Below are positions 46,654-55,454 of a DNA stretch of 64,000 bases, in pieces. The stretch lies in contig NZ_CP142523.1 in the NCBI RefSeq assembly GCF_036885605.1, positions 4,650,001 through 4,714,000 of the forward strand, read 5' to 3'. Each line of letters starts with the position of its first letter. The first letter of the stretch is position 1. This DNA is from Janthinobacterium sp. TB1-E2. GTDB taxonomy: Bacteria > Pseudomonadota > Gammaproteobacteria > Burkholderiales > Burkholderiaceae_D. The notes below the pieces were generated by a model. It was not told the origin of the DNA, did not search any database, and saw nothing but the letters and a program-made list of their open reading frames with translations. Position numbers and translations under genes: made by a program.

Positions 46654-47130
46654 TTAGCGTGCGATCGTGCTGGTACGCTTGATCTTGTTCTGCAACTGCA
46701 TGATGCCGTACAGCAAGGCTTCAGCAGTCGGAGGACAGCCAGGCACATACACGTCGACGGGCACGATGCGGTCGCAACCGCGCACCACGGAATAGGAGTA
46801 ATGGTAGTACCCGCCGCCATTGGCGCAGGAACCCATCGAGATGACCCAGCGTGGCTCTGCCATCTGGTCGTAGACCTTGCGCAGGGCCGGCGCCATCTTG
46901 TTGCACAGGGTGCCTGCAACGATCATGACGTCGGACTGACGCGGCGACGGACGAAACACGACGCCGAAACGGTCCATATCGTAGCGGGCTGCGCCCACAT
47001 GCATCATTTCGACCGCACAGCAGGCCAGACCGAACGTCATCGGGAACATAGACCCGGTGCGCGCCCAGTTGATCAGCTTGTCGGCCGAGGTGGTGATGAA
47101 ACCTTCGCTTAATACGCCTTCAATAGCCAT
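46654..47130 (-). CDS. nuoB: NADH-quinone oxidoreductase subunit B
   Basis: 158 residues. Cluster N2, the last in the chain, is held by the adjacent cysteines in [10 protein letters not shown] and by MGSCANGGG and [14 protein letters not shown]. Three-base gap after nuoA. Confidence 0.97.
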   Translation of the reverse strand: MAIEGVLSEGFITTSADKLINWARTGSMFPMTFGLACCAVEMMHVGAARYDMDRFGVVFRPSPRQSDVMIVAGTLCNKMAPALRKVYDQMAEPRWVISMGSCANGGGYYHYSYSVVRGCDRIVPVDVYVPGCPPTAEALLYGIMQLQNKIKRTSTIAR

Positions 47131-47133
47131 GGC

Positions 47134-47493
47134 TTATTCCCAGTCAAGGGCACCTTTCTTCCAAATGTACCAAAATCCGACCACGAATTCAGCGATGAAC
47201 ACCATCATCGTGACGAAACCGGCCCAGCCCAGGTCGCGCATTGCAACGCCCCATGGGAAAAAGAATGCCGTTTCCAGATCGAACAAAATAAACAGGATTG
47301 CGACCAGATAGTAGCGCACATCAAATTTCATGCGCGCGTCTTCGAATGCTTCAAAACCACATTCGTACGGGGAGAGTTTTGCTGCGTCAGGCTTGTTAGG
47401 GCCTAACAGGCGCCCCAGGAGCTGGGGAGCGATACCGACACCAAGGCCGATAATAATGAACAGCAGGACGGGGAAGTAATTTTCGAGGTTCAC
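47134..47493 (-). CDS. nuoA: NADH-quinone oxidoreductase subunit A, GTG start
   Basis: 119 residues, three helices. [32 protein letters not shown] is the family signature (read over the loop and helix 2). The reading frame stays open upstream through the tRNA region, but the family N-terminus [11 protein letters not shown] is reached only with the GTG at 47493. No Shine-Dalgarno is visible before it. First gene of the nuo operon. Confidence 0.93.
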   Translation of the reverse strand: MNLENYFPVLLFIIIGLGVGIAPQLLGRLLGPNKPDAAKLSPYECGFEAFEDARMKFDVRYYLVAILFILFDLETAFFFPWGVAMRDLGWAGFVTMMVFIAEFVVGFWYIWKKGALDWE

Positions 47494-47531
47494 GATTGAT
47501 GAGCTTATATTGAACGATCGGTTAAATGAGG

Positions 47532-47553
47532 ACGCTGCGATCATTTGCAGCGT
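47532..47553. promoter_or_regulatory. Inverted repeat in the nuo leader
   Basis: ACGCTGC and GCAGCGT form 7-bp arms around GATCATTT, 40-60 bases upstream of the nuoA start and downstream of the tRNA terminator. It may be a 5' UTR hairpin or an operator; I cannot decide. No strong sigma-70 promoter was recognised between the terminator and nuoA. Confidence 0.35.
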
Positions 47554-47609
47554 ATCTAACGCACGACCCCAATCAAAGCTAAGACCAGGATCGAACGACA
47601 CATCCTCGT

Positions 47610-47660
47610 AAAAAAAGCCAGCAACTTTGTACGAGCCATGGCTCGTGCGCCGTTGCTGGC
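47610..47660 (-). terminator. Terminator between tRNA-Leu and nuoA, with nested palindrome
   Basis: On the minus strand GCCAGCAAC and GTTGCTGGC enclose ACGAGCCATGGCTCGT, itself a perfect 16-bp palindrome, followed by TTTTTTT. It lies about ten bases after the tRNA 3' end and separates the tRNA from nuo transcription. Confidence 0.9.
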
Positions 47661-47670
47661 TTCTGATTTC

Positions 47671-47755
47671 TGGTGCCGACGACGAGACTCGAACTCGTAC
47701 AGCTTTCGCCACTACCCCCTCAAGATAGCGTGTCTACCAATTTCACCACGTCGGC
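47671..47755 (-). tRNA. tRNA-Leu (anticodon GAG)
   Basis: The 85-base gene folds as a class II tRNA with a long variable arm. The acceptor GCCGACG pairs with CGTCGGC, the anticodon stem CTATC/GGTAG holds the loop TTGAGGG with GAG at its centre (plus-strand CTC 47719-47721), and the T-loop reads GTTCGAGTC. The 3' CCA is encoded. Confidence 0.97.
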
Positions 47756-47767
47756 GGTAAGGCCCGT

Positions 47768-47796
47768 ATTCTACTCTGCTTTGCCGCTAAAGTTAA
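47768..47796 (-). promoter_or_regulatory. Promoter of tRNA-Leu
   Basis: On the minus strand TTAACT (-35) and TAGAAT (-10) are 17 bp apart, ending 13 bases before the tRNA 5' end, with a GC-rich discriminator typical of stable-RNA genes. Confidence 0.6.
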
Positions 47797-47957
47797 TGCA
47801 CAAATGCATCAAAACACAGATAAAAACGATAAATTTTTACATCTTCCAGCGCGCCACGATTTTTTCCTGCCGCGCTGCTGAAACATTGAGCAATAATCTG
47901 CCCGTAATGAGAATTACTCTCGATGAGGTATCGAGTTACTACTCAGTAAATACTAAA

Positions 47958-48362
47958 TTACTTCGGAATCGCGCCTGCCGGGGTGCTGGCAACCGGTGCC
48001 GCCGCCGCTGGAGCGCTGGCAGCCGGAGCTGCAGCAGGCACCGTCGTCGGGATCGCGCCCGCGCCGGTGACCGGCACTGGCTTGACGACTTTATCCATCA
48101 CGCCGCCGCCGACCGTCGTGGCGCGCTGATTGGCCATCAGCGACAGGGCCAGGGTGGCGCCGAAGAAGATCGCGGCGGCGACGCCCGTCGATTTCGACAT
48201 GAAGTTCGACGAACCCGTCGCACCGAACAGGCTGCCCGAGGCGCCCGAACCGAAGGCGGCGCCCATGTCGGCGCCCTTACCGTGCTGCAACAACACCAGC
48301 GCGATAATCGACAATGCCGAAATAACCTGTACTACCACTACCAGATTGAACATCATGTTCAT
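47958..48362 (-). CDS. secG: Protein translocase subunit SecG
   Basis: 134 residues. Two membrane helices (about 4-24 and 56-76) flank the cytoplasmic loop LLQHGKGADMGAAFGSGASGSLFG, the SecG signature. The C-terminal tail (about 95-134) is an Ala/Pro-rich low-complexity extension absent from shorter homologues. Partner of SecYE at the inner membrane. 28 bp after tpiA, followed by the tRNA. Confidence 0.95.
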   Translation of the reverse strand: MNMMFNLVVVVQVISALSIIALVLLQHGKGADMGAAFGSGASGSLFGATGSSNFMSKSTGVAAAIFFGATLALSLMANQRATTVGGGVMDKVVKPVPVTGAGAIPTTVPAAAPAASAPAAAAPVASTPAGAIPK

Positions 48363-48390
48363 TGCAATTCCATTCTTAGTTTAAATTAAT

Positions 48391-49140
48391 TCAATCAGCG
48401 GCGTGAATAATTGCCAGGAAATCCGCCGCCTTCAATGCTGCCCCACCGATCAGACCGCCATCGATATCCGGCATCGCCATCAATTCTTTTGCGTTCTCCG
48501 GCTTCATGCTGCCGCCGTACAGGATCTGCACGCCGGCCGCTGCTACCGCATTCTTTGCCGCCAGCTGGCCGCGCAACACCTGATGCACGTCCTGCGCCAT
48601 TTGCGGCGTGGCCGTCTTGCCCGTGCCGATGGCCCAGACCGGCTCATAGGCCAGCACCAGTTTCGCCACGTCGTCGGCGGAAATCGCCGCCAGCACGGCG
48701 CCCAGCTGCTGCGCCACGACCGTATCGGTCTGGCCCGCTTCGCGCTGCGCCAGGGTTTCGCCGATGCAGACGATAGGCGTGATGCCCGCCGCCAGCGCCG
48801 CAACCGTCTTGGCCGCCACCTGCGCATCGCTCTCGCCATGGTAGGCGCGGCGCTCGGAATGCCCGATCACCACATAGCCGCATCCGAAATCCTGCAGCAT
48901 GGCGGTCGAGATTTCTCCCGTGTAGGCGCCGCTGGCATGCGCGGACACATCCTGCGCACCCCAGCCGAGAGCCGTGCCTGCCAATTGCGCCTGGCACTGC
49001 GCCAGATACGGCGCAGGCACACAGACGGCGCTGGCGGCGCCAGAGGCAGCCAGGCCAGCAACTATTTCAGACAATAACACCGCGTTCGAGGTGCGACTGC
49101 CGTTCATTTTCCAATTTCCGACGACGAGTTTGCGACGCAT
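48391..49140 (-). CDS. tpiA: Triose-phosphate isomerase
   Basis: 249 residues, TIM barrel. The active site is complete: GNWKMNGS (lysine), VIGHSERR (histidine 95 equivalent) and [14 protein letters not shown] (glutamate), with the phosphate loop [10 protein letters not shown]. Interconverts dihydroxyacetone phosphate and glyceraldehyde 3-phosphate. Confidence 0.97.
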   Translation of the reverse strand: MRRKLVVGNWKMNGSRTSNAVLLSEIVAGLAASGAASAVCVPAPYLAQCQAQLAGTALGWGAQDVSAHASGAYTGEISTAMLQDFGCGYVVIGHSERRAYHGESDAQVAAKTVAALAAGITPIVCIGETLAQREAGQTDTVVAQQLGAVLAAISADDVAKLVLAYEPVWAIGTGKTATPQMAQDVHQVLRGQLAAKNAVAAAGVQILYGGSMKPENAKELMAMPDIDGGLIGGAALKAADFLAIIHAAD

Positions 49141-49212
49141 AGTAGCCTAAATTCTAATAACCCGTCATTCTAACTCCGGCACCGATGCCGGTCAAACAGG
49201 CAGTGCCCCGTT

Positions 49213-50193
49213 TCAAGCAACTTGCAACATGATCTTGCCCACGTGCGTGCTCGCTTCCATCAAGGCATGCGCCTCGTTGGCTTTTTCCAACGGGAAAGTT
49301 TTATAGATCACGGGCTTGATCTTGCCCGCCTCGATCAGCGGCCAGACGGTCGTGCGCAGGTGATTCGCGATGGCCGCCTTGAAGGCGACGGAACGGGGAC
49401 GCAAAGTGGAACCCGTCACCGTCAGGCGACGGCGCAGCAAGGCGCCCAGGTCCAGTTCCGCCCTGGTGCCGCCCTGCACGGCGATCAGGCCGATACGGCC
49501 ATCGTCGGCCAGGCAATCGATTTCGCGCGGCAGGTAGTCGCCGCCGACCATATCGAGGATGACGTCGACGCCCTTGCCACCAGTCAGCTCCTTGACGACG
49601 GCGGCGAAATCTTCCGTCCGGTAGTTAATGCCCCGTTCGGCGCCCAGCGCTTCGCAGGCGCGCGCCTTCTCGTCGCTGCCGGCCGTGGCGAACACGCGGT
49701 GGCCCAGCGCGGCCGCCAATTGAATGGCCGTCACGCCAATGCCTGATGTACCGCCCTGCACCAATAACGTTTCACCGTCGGCCAGCGCGCAGCGGTCGAA
49801 GACATTACTCCAGACGGTAAAGAAGTTCTCGGGCAGGGACGCGCCTTCCAGCGCAGTCAATCCCTTCGGCAAGGGCAGGCACTGGCCGGTGGGTGCGGCG
49901 CAGTATTCGGCATAGCCGCCGCCCTGCACCAGCGCGCAGACGAGGTCGCCCTTCTTGAATGCGGTATTGCTGAAATCGCCATCGACGACTTCACCGGCCA
50001 CTTCCAGGCCAGGCAAATCGGACGCACCGGCTGGCGGCGCATACTTGCCCAGGCGTTGCAGCACGTCGGGACGGTTGATGCCGGCCGCGTGCACCTTGAT
50101 CAGCAGTTCGCCCGCTTTGAAGGCGGGAACGGGACACTCGACGATCTGCAAAACGTCGGCGGGGCCTGGCTGGCTGATGGCAACTGCACGCAT
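49213..50193 (-). CDS. NAD(P)H quinone oxidoreductase, zinc-free MDR family
   Basis: 326 residues, the zeta-crystallin/PIG3-type medium-chain reductase. The N-terminal GroES-like domain has AAGINRPDVLQRLGKY, where the NRPD pattern replaces zinc ligands; the Rossmann motif is VQGGTSGIGVTAIQLA. It probably reduces quinones with NADPH. 72 bp upstream of tpiA on the same strand. Confidence 0.88.
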   Translation of the reverse strand: MRAVAISQPGPADVLQIVECPVPAFKAGELLIKVHAAGINRPDVLQRLGKYAPPAGASDLPGLEVAGEVVDGDFSNTAFKKGDLVCALVQGGGYAEYCAAPTGQCLPLPKGLTALEGASLPENFFTVWSNVFDRCALADGETLLVQGGTSGIGVTAIQLAAALGHRVFATAGSDEKARACEALGAERGINYRTEDFAAVVKELTGGKGVDVILDMVGGDYLPREIDCLADDGRIGLIAVQGGTRAELDLGALLRRRLTVTGSTLRPRSVAFKAAIANHLRTTVWPLIEAGKIKPVIYKTFPLEKANEAHALMEASTHVGKIMLQVA

Positions 50194-50264
50194 GGCGGGA
50201 CTCTTTCAAGGGAAAACGGCGATTGTACGCCAAGCCGTTCACCCTTGCAGGCAAGCCCCCTTCC

Positions 50265-50873
50265 CTATGCGCCGCCGGTCTTCGACTGGCGCGGCAGCGG
50301 CGTACCCGGCTTCCATTTCGCCGACAGGGCCTGTCCTTCCTCGACTTGCTCATGCGTCATCTTGCGCACCACGGCGGCGCGCTGGTCGGCCGCATTCGCG
50401 TTGCCGTTCGCCGCCGCCAGGTTCCACAGCATGTAGGCGATGACGTTGTCCTGCTGCACGCCGCCCATGTGGTAGCGGTACATCAGGCCCAGTACCTGTT
50501 GCGCCTCGGCGTGGTTCTGCTCGGCCGCCTTGCGGAACCAGCTGACGGCCTGCTTGTGGTCCTGCAGCACGGCGTTGCCCGTGTAATACATGGCGCCCAC
50601 CACATACTGGGCGTCGGCCTTGCCCTGGTCGGCCGCCTTGCGGTGCCAGAACATGGCTTGCTTGTAATCCTGCGGCAAGCCGCGGCCCATGTAATACATC
50701 AAGCCCAGCAAATGCTGGGCATCGGCGTTGCCGGTCTTGGCCAGTGGCAGGATTTCCTTGTAGGCCAGCGCGTAATTCTTGTTGTTGTAGGCACTGGCGC
50801 CTTCGACGAAGCCAGCCCGCGCGGGTAGCTGTATCACCAACAGCATGAGTAATGTAATGATCAGTTTTTTCAT
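50265..50873 (-). CDS. Exported Sel1-repeat (TPR-like) protein
   Basis: 202 residues. A signal peptide (MKKLIITLLMLLVIQLPARA) is followed by three to four Sel1-like repeats of about 36 residues, e.g. ADAQHLLGLMYYMGRGLPQD and AEAQQVLGLMYRYHMGGVQQD, then a basic tail. Such repeats mediate protein contacts. No partner is evident. Confidence 0.85.
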   Translation of the reverse strand: MKKLIITLLMLLVIQLPARAGFVEGASAYNNKNYALAYKEILPLAKTGNADAQHLLGLMYYMGRGLPQDYKQAMFWHRKAADQGKADAQYVVGAMYYTGNAVLQDHKQAVSWFRKAAEQNHAEAQQVLGLMYRYHMGGVQQDNVIAYMLWNLAAANGNANAADQRAAVVRKMTHEQVEEGQALSAKWKPGTPLPRQSKTGGA

Positions 50874-50937
50874 CGGAATGGGATGTGGTCTGACTACTTA
50901 TTCTTGTTCTGCCAATAAAGCCTGCGGCAGGATGCGT

Positions 50938-51699
50938 TTACTTCCAGCTGACTTTGCCCAGGCCCTCGACGCTGACATCGCGGTTGGCCGGCTTGCCGTA
51001 CACCACCACCGAGCCGAGTCCGCTCAGGTTCAGCTTGGCATTCGTATGGGCATTCACCGTGGCATTGCCCAGGCCGCTCAATTCCAGATTGACGGCATCG
51101 ACTTCAAACTGCTGCGCATTCAGGCTGCCCAGGCCGCCCAGGCTCGCTTTCAGGATACGTCCGCGTCCACCCAGCATCACGGAACCCGCACCCTGCAGGT
51201 CCAGCTCCGCGCGCTCATTGTTGCCTATCCATATCTGCATGCTGCCCACGCCGCCCAGGCTGGCATTGAGCTTGCGGTAGTCGCCCACCAGCTTGATGCT
51301 GCCCGCCCCTTCCAGTGACAGGGTCAGCTCCTCGCCCTTGAAACCCGTGATGTCGGTGCTGCCAAATCCTTCCGAGCTCAGCTCGCGCAGGTTCGGCAGG
51401 ACCAGGTCGGCGCGGATCGACGAGGGGCCGAGCTTGAAGCCGCGCACCTCCGTTTCGATGTGCAGGGTATCGCCGCTTTGCGCCGTGCTGACATCGGCGA
51501 TGTAGCGCTTGTCGGCCGTGATGCTCAGCGAAGCCACGTTGCCCTGGCGAATGCGCACTTCCATCACGCCATCGAGCTTGACGCGCACGACGCGGGCGTC
51601 GACGTTGCGCATTTCCAGCAAGCGGGTCTCGGCAGCCACGCCGCGCACTAGGCCCAATGTCGCCAGGAACAGCAGCGCCAATTGCAGAATCTTTTTCAT
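50938..51699 (-). CDS. Exported DUF2807 (GIN domain) protein
   Basis: 253 residues. The signal peptide is followed by a beta-helix-type domain with regularly spaced GxGS turns (GFGSTDI, GAGSIKL, GVGSMQI, GAGSVML, GLGSLNA, GLGNATV, GLGSVVV). This is the DUF2807/head GIN domain pattern, which may act in surface adhesion. The start at 51699 has GAGG nine bases upstream; an ATG three codons earlier is too close to it. Confidence 0.85.
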   Translation of the reverse strand: MKKILQLALLFLATLGLVRGVAAETRLLEMRNVDARVVRVKLDGVMEVRIRQGNVASLSITADKRYIADVSTAQSGDTLHIETEVRGFKLGPSSIRADLVLPNLRELSSEGFGSTDITGFKGEELTLSLEGAGSIKLVGDYRKLNASLGGVGSMQIWIGNNERAELDLQGAGSVMLGGRGRILKASLGGLGSLNAQQFEVDAVNLELSGLGNATVNAHTNAKLNLSGLGSVVVYGKPANRDVSVEGLGKVSWK

Positions 51700-51807
51700 G
51701 TAGTGCATCCTCGGTATCTTGTTTTTATGTGTCGCGGCGCCCGCGTGGGGCGCCTGCATTGCTCGCGCAGCACCACTGTAGCAGCGCCGAAAATGGCTGA
51801 CAATCAA

Positions 51808-52017
51808 TTATGCAAAACGGGCTTTTTCGGCAGCGCTCAGGCGCTTGGCCTTGACGACCACCACTTGCATGGCAGCCTTGTTCGCTGGCGCGGCCAGGGT
51901 GGCCGTGGAACTGGCCACTTGCAGGGCCGGAGCGGCCGGGGCGATGGCGTAGCAGCTGGCGCCAAGCACGATGGCGGCGGCAACGGCAATGACTTCCATG
52001 TTTTTAGCGACGTTCAT
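51808..52017 (-). CDS. Small exported or membrane-anchored protein
   Basis: 69 residues: MNVAKNMEVIAVAAAIVLGASCYAIA is a signal or membrane segment, the middle is Ala-rich and the end is basic (VVVVKAKRLSAAEKA). I do not recognise a family. GAGGAG lies seven bases before the ATG, strong support for translation. The promoter region holds nested inverted repeats (52032-52091). Confidence 0.65.
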   Translation of the reverse strand: MNVAKNMEVIAVAAAIVLGASCYAIAPAAPALQVASSTATLAAPANKAAMQVVVVKAKRLSAAEKARFA

Positions 52018-52031
52018 GTTGTTCTCCTCGG

Positions 52032-52091
52032 GTGTCTGGCAGTGGGCTTGCGGTATGGTGTCACTATAGCCATACCGCCCCCGGCAGACAC
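52032..52091. promoter_or_regulatory. Nested inverted repeats over a promoter
   Basis: The inner pair CGGTATGG (52051-52058) and CCATACCG (52070-52077) is a perfect 8-bp inverted repeat with an 11-bp spacer; the spacer contains TATAGT on the minus strand (52063-52068), a likely -10 for the 69-residue gene. The outer pair GTGTCTG (52032-52038) and CAGACAC (52085-52091) shares almost the same centre. No good -35 was seen, suggesting an activated or repressed promoter. Confidence 0.6.
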
Positions 52092-52170
52092 GCCGATTGC
52101 GACGAACTGCATTTTTGGCAGGCTGGCCTGACAAAAACGCGGATGAACGTGCAGATCGCTAAGCGTCTTC

Positions 52171-54117
52171 TTAAAACTCTTCCCACTCGTCGGCGCCGGA
52201 CTTGGCCGCCTTGACGGGTTTGACCGGCGCCAGCGCGCGGGCCGGCGCGCGCGGTGCAGCAGCGGCTGGCTTCGCCTTGAGGCGCGTCACGGGCGCGTGT
52301 GCCGCGGCAGGACCGGCATCGCCCAGGCGGAACATGCCGACGGCTTGCGCCAGGTCCACGGCCTGCTCCTGCAGGCTTTCCGCGGCGGCAGCCGCTTGCT
52401 CGACGAGGGCCGCGTTTTGCTGCGTCATGGTATCCATGTGCGTGACGGCCGTATTGATCTCGCCGATGCCGGCGCTCTGTTCGCGGCTGGCCACCGTGAT
52501 CTCGCTCATGATGGTCGTCAATTGCTGCACCGAGGCCACCACCTGATCCATGGTCTGACCCGCCTCATCGACGAGGCGGCCGCCGGCATCGACCTTCTCC
52601 ACCGAATCGCCGATCAATTCCTTGATTTCCTTCGCCGCACCGGCGGAGCGTTGCGCCAGGTTGCGCACTTCGGACGCCACCACGGCAAAGCCCCTGCCCT
52701 GCTCGCCCGCGCGCGCCGCCTCGACGGCCGCGTTCAGCGCCAGGATGTTCGTCTGGAAGGCGATACCGTCGATCACGCCGATGATGTCGACGATCTTGCG
52801 CGAGCTTTCCTGGATGCCAGCCATGGTGCCCACCACCTGCTGCACCACGCGGCCACCCTTGGCCGCCACTTCCGAGGCGGACACGGCCAACTGGTTGGCT
52901 GCATGCGCGTTTTCCGCATTCTGCTTGACGGTCGACGTCAGCTCATCCATCGAGCTGGCCGTCTCTTCCAGCGCGCCCGCCTGCGCTTCCGTACGCGAGG
53001 ACAGGTCCGCATTGCCGGCGGCAATGTCGGCCGACTCGCTGCGCACCAGGGTGCTGATGCTGCGGATCTGCACCAGCACGGTGGCGATCTTTTCGACGAA
53101 CAAGTTGAATGCCTTGGCGATCTGCGCCAGCTCGTCCGCGCCTTCCGCGTCGAGGCGGCTGGTCAGGTCGCCGTCGCCCGTGGCGATCGCTTCCATCGCA
53201 TCGCGCACCAGACCCAGGCGGCGCAAGGCGCGCGCCACCAGTACGCTCAATACCGTGGCGGCCAGGGCCAGCACCAGCAAGGCCGTCAGGGCCGACGCGC
53301 GCAGCATGGAGCTCAGTGCCTGCGTCGCTTCTGCACGGTCGAGCACGGTAGCCAGCAGCCAGTCGCTTCCCGGCACTTTACTTACATGCAAGATACCGTT
53401 ACGGTCACCGAGGCGAATGGCTGCGCCATTGCCGCTCTTTTCGATATCGGCCAGCGCCTGCGCGCTCAGGCCCGGGTCCAGCTCGGCCAGCGGTTTCAGA
53501 GTCAGTTTGCTATCCGGATGGGCGATGATCTTGCCGCCGCCATCGACGAGGAAGGCATAGCTGGACGCCGTCGGCTTGATCGAAGCGACGTTTTGCACTA
53601 CCGCATCCATCATCACGTCGGCCGCCATCACGCCCGTCACGCTGCCCTTGCCGCCCAGCGGCTCGGCAAACGTCACCACCAGCTTGCCCGTGCTGGCGCC
53701 GATGTAGGGCGCGGTGATGATGGGGCCGCCCACTTCGGACGCCAGCTTGTACCAGGGGCGCGCCGTGGGATCGTAGTCGGCGGCGCGCTTGCGCTCCTGC
53801 GAAAAGACGGCGTGCTTGTCGGCAAAGCCGATGTACGCCATGTCGAAGGTGCCCGCCTGTTCGGCCGCCTTCAGGGCCGGCAGCGGATCGGCCGCCGTGG
53901 CGCCCTGCTTGAGCGAGCCCACGACGGCTTGCTTGGAACGCAGCCATTCGGCGATGGCTTGCGCATGGCTGTGCGACAACTGCAGCATCTGCGTGTCGAG
54001 CGCGGCCAGGGTGCTGGAACGCGTCGTGAAGAAATTGGCAATGGCGACAGCCAGCATGGCCAGCACGACGATGGAAACGGCGATGGCGATCAGCCGCGCC
54101 TTAAGGGAGGACAACAT
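52171..54117 (-). CDS. Methyl-accepting chemoreceptor with amino-acid-type dCache sensor
   Basis: 648 residues: TM1 (8-30), periplasmic dCache domain (31-270), TM2 (276-296), HAMP (about 300-350) and the signalling hairpin with [23 protein letters not shown] split over its tip. The C-terminus is an Ala/Lys/Pro linker ending EWEEF, an xWxxF tether for CheR/CheB. The sensor has Y115, R120, W122, Y123, Y138 and D167, the residues and spacing I recall for the amino-acid-binding dCache motif in PctA. The start codon lies in a 12-bp inverted repeat. Confidence 0.93.
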   Translation of the reverse strand: MLSSLKARLIAIAVSIVVLAMLAVAIANFFTTRSSTLAALDTQMLQLSHSHAQAIAEWLRSKQAVVGSLKQGATAADPLPALKAAEQAGTFDMAYIGFADKHAVFSQERKRAADYDPTARPWYKLASEVGGPIITAPYIGASTGKLVVTFAEPLGGKGSVTGVMAADVMMDAVVQNVASIKPTASSYAFLVDGGGKIIAHPDSKLTLKPLAELDPGLSAQALADIEKSGNGAAIRLGDRNGILHVSKVPGSDWLLATVLDRAEATQALSSMLRASALTALLVLALAATVLSVLVARALRRLGLVRDAMEAIATGDGDLTSRLDAEGADELAQIAKAFNLFVEKIATVLVQIRSISTLVRSESADIAAGNADLSSRTEAQAGALEETASSMDELTSTVKQNAENAHAANQLAVSASEVAAKGGRVVQQVVGTMAGIQESSRKIVDIIGVIDGIAFQTNILALNAAVEAARAGEQGRGFAVVASEVRNLAQRSAGAAKEIKELIGDSVEKVDAGGRLVDEAGQTMDQVVASVQQLTTIMSEITVASREQSAGIGEINTAVTHMDTMTQQNAALVEQAAAAAESLQEQAVDLAQAVGMFRLGDAGPAAAHAPVTRLKAKPAAAAPRAPARALAPVKPVKAAKSGADEWEEF

Positions 54118-54162
54118 GGTGCATCCAATAAAAAAAGAGAAAATCGGGAGGGATGCACCATG
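54115..54162 (-). promoter_or_regulatory. 12-bp inverted repeat covering the chemoreceptor start
   Basis: CATGGTGCATCC (54115-54126) and GGATGCACCATG (54151-54162) are perfect arms with a 24-base spacer. In the minus-strand mRNA the second arm holds the start codon and the only Shine-Dalgarno-like bases (GGA, six bases before it), so pairing would hide both. The loop contains a T-rich tract, so the structure might also end transcription. Confidence 0.55.
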
Positions 54163-54237
54163 GTCGGGGAATAAGATTTTGTCGTCAAGCAATACTGACA
54201 GTCAATTACCCATAAACAACAATTGATACCATATAGT

Positions 54238-54537
54238 TCATGTCTCGCCGCGCAGCTTGCGCAAGGCGGGCGAGTCGCCACCGGTCGCCTCGATGCGGAA
54301 GCGGGCAAACGCCTGCTCCAGCTCAGGGTAGCAGCGCAAACTGCCTTCGTTAAAGTAGCGCCCGCCGGGGATATCGCCCCATGGCAGGGGTGCGCTCAAG
54401 CCCCCGCTGCCCGCCAGGGCCAGCAGCGGCTCGAGCGCGCTGCGCAGGTCGGCCACTTCCCCGTCGGCGGGCGCCAGACGGGCCAGCCATTGTTCCAGCT
54501 CGGCGGCACGTGCCTGCAAACGCTGTTGATCCATCAT
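54238..54537 (-). CDS. Protein of unknown function
   Basis: 99 residues, soluble. The first half is a Leu/Ala/Glu-rich helix (ARAAELEQWLARLAPADGEVA) and the second half has LPWGDIPGGRYFNEGSLRCYPELEQAF. No family recognised. Two ATGs open the gene; the second, at 54534, has GGAG at five bases and may be the true start. It follows the next gene upstream by six bases and is likely co-transcribed with it. Confidence 0.6.
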   Translation of the reverse strand: MMDQQRLQARAAELEQWLARLAPADGEVADLRSALEPLLALAGSGGLSAPLPWGDIPGGRYFNEGSLRCYPELEQAFARFRIEATGGDSPALRKLRGET

Positions 54538-54543
54538 CGCTCC

Positions 54544-55239
54544 TCAATTCTTGATCGTGCCGATCAGCACGGGGGCCGACCACATGCTGCGGTTGGGCAA
54601 TAAATACTGCTGCGCCCCACCCTTGCGCCGCACCAGCCCGCCCAGCTCTTGCGTCGGCGCCACCTGGCTGACAAACACGTTGACGGTGCCCTTGGGCATG
54701 ATCTGATACACATCATACAGCGGCGCCTCGCTCTTCAAGGGCAAGCCGAAACAGTCGGCCAGGGTGGCGCAGCGGCTGGACGCCAGCTGCAATTGCGCGC
54801 TGGTGGTGAAATACGGCGAGTACGGCGACACATTCTGGCCATGTGGCACGATTTTTACCAGCGCGGCCGACATGGTTTGCAGGTCGGGCAAGGCGCTGCC
54901 GGAAGCGAGCTGCTCGACCGCGCGCGCGTAAATCGTCTCGGCCGGCGCGGCGGGATCGGCGGCATGCAGTTCGCGCAGCAATTGCTGCCCTGGCCCACTC
55001 TCGAGGTAAGGATCGATGACTTCGCGTTGCAAGCCGACCGTCTTGAAGGTACTGAGGTCATTGATTTCGCGCGCATGCACAGCGCGCAAGGCGTCGAGGT
55101 CTTGCGCCGGCATGGCCGCGGACGCAGCGGCGATGGGAATGGGCAGCGGCACCGGTGTCGGTGCGTCATCCATCTGTGCCCAGGTACCGGGCGAAACGGC
55201 AAGCAGAAAGGCGGCGGCCAGTCCGCGGAATGTGCGCAT
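54544..55239 (-). CDS. Exported protein of unknown function
   Basis: 231 residues. A Sec signal peptide (MRTFRGLAAAFLLAVSPGTWA) is followed by a Pro/Ala linker and a domain with one likely disulfide (SSRCATLADCFG) and the C-terminal VNVFVSQVAPTQELGGLVRRKGG. I recognise no family. Paired with the 99-residue gene 6 bp downstream. Confidence 0.6.
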   Translation of the reverse strand: MRTFRGLAAAFLLAVSPGTWAQMDDAPTPVPLPIPIAAASAAMPAQDLDALRAVHAREINDLSTFKTVGLQREVIDPYLESGPGQQLLRELHAADPAAPAETIYARAVEQLASGSALPDLQTMSAALVKIVPHGQNVSPYSPYFTTSAQLQLASSRCATLADCFGLPLKSEAPLYDVYQIMPKGTVNVFVSQVAPTQELGGLVRRKGGAQQYLLPNRSMWSAPVLIGTIKN

Positions 55240-55376
55240 GCTGCATCTCCTTGGAAGACTCGGTCAGGGGGAATATCCCCTCCCGAATCTACAGAGAGCG
55301 GCAGCGGCCGATGCGCGCTGCATCAAGGCCAATGCGCAAATTGGCGCCCGCCTTCGATACAGCGCAAACGCAGCGC

Positions 55377-55409
55377 AAAAAAAACCGCCAGGGCTTGCGC
55401 GCTGGCGGT
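55377..55409 (-). terminator. Intrinsic terminator of pnp
   Basis: ACCGCCAG and CTGGCGGT form an 8-bp stem around GGCTTGCGCG, followed on the minus strand by a run of Ts. It lies 46 bases after the pnp stop. Confidence 0.93.
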
Positions 55410-55454
55410 GTTGATCATGCGGCCGGGGCCGCAGTCAGGCGAATCTGAAGGAAA

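Noticed and set aside
47494..47712. Upstream extension of nuoA to an ATG within the tRNA gene
   Set aside because: It would translate the tRNA 3' end and the terminator; the family N-terminus fits only the GTG start.
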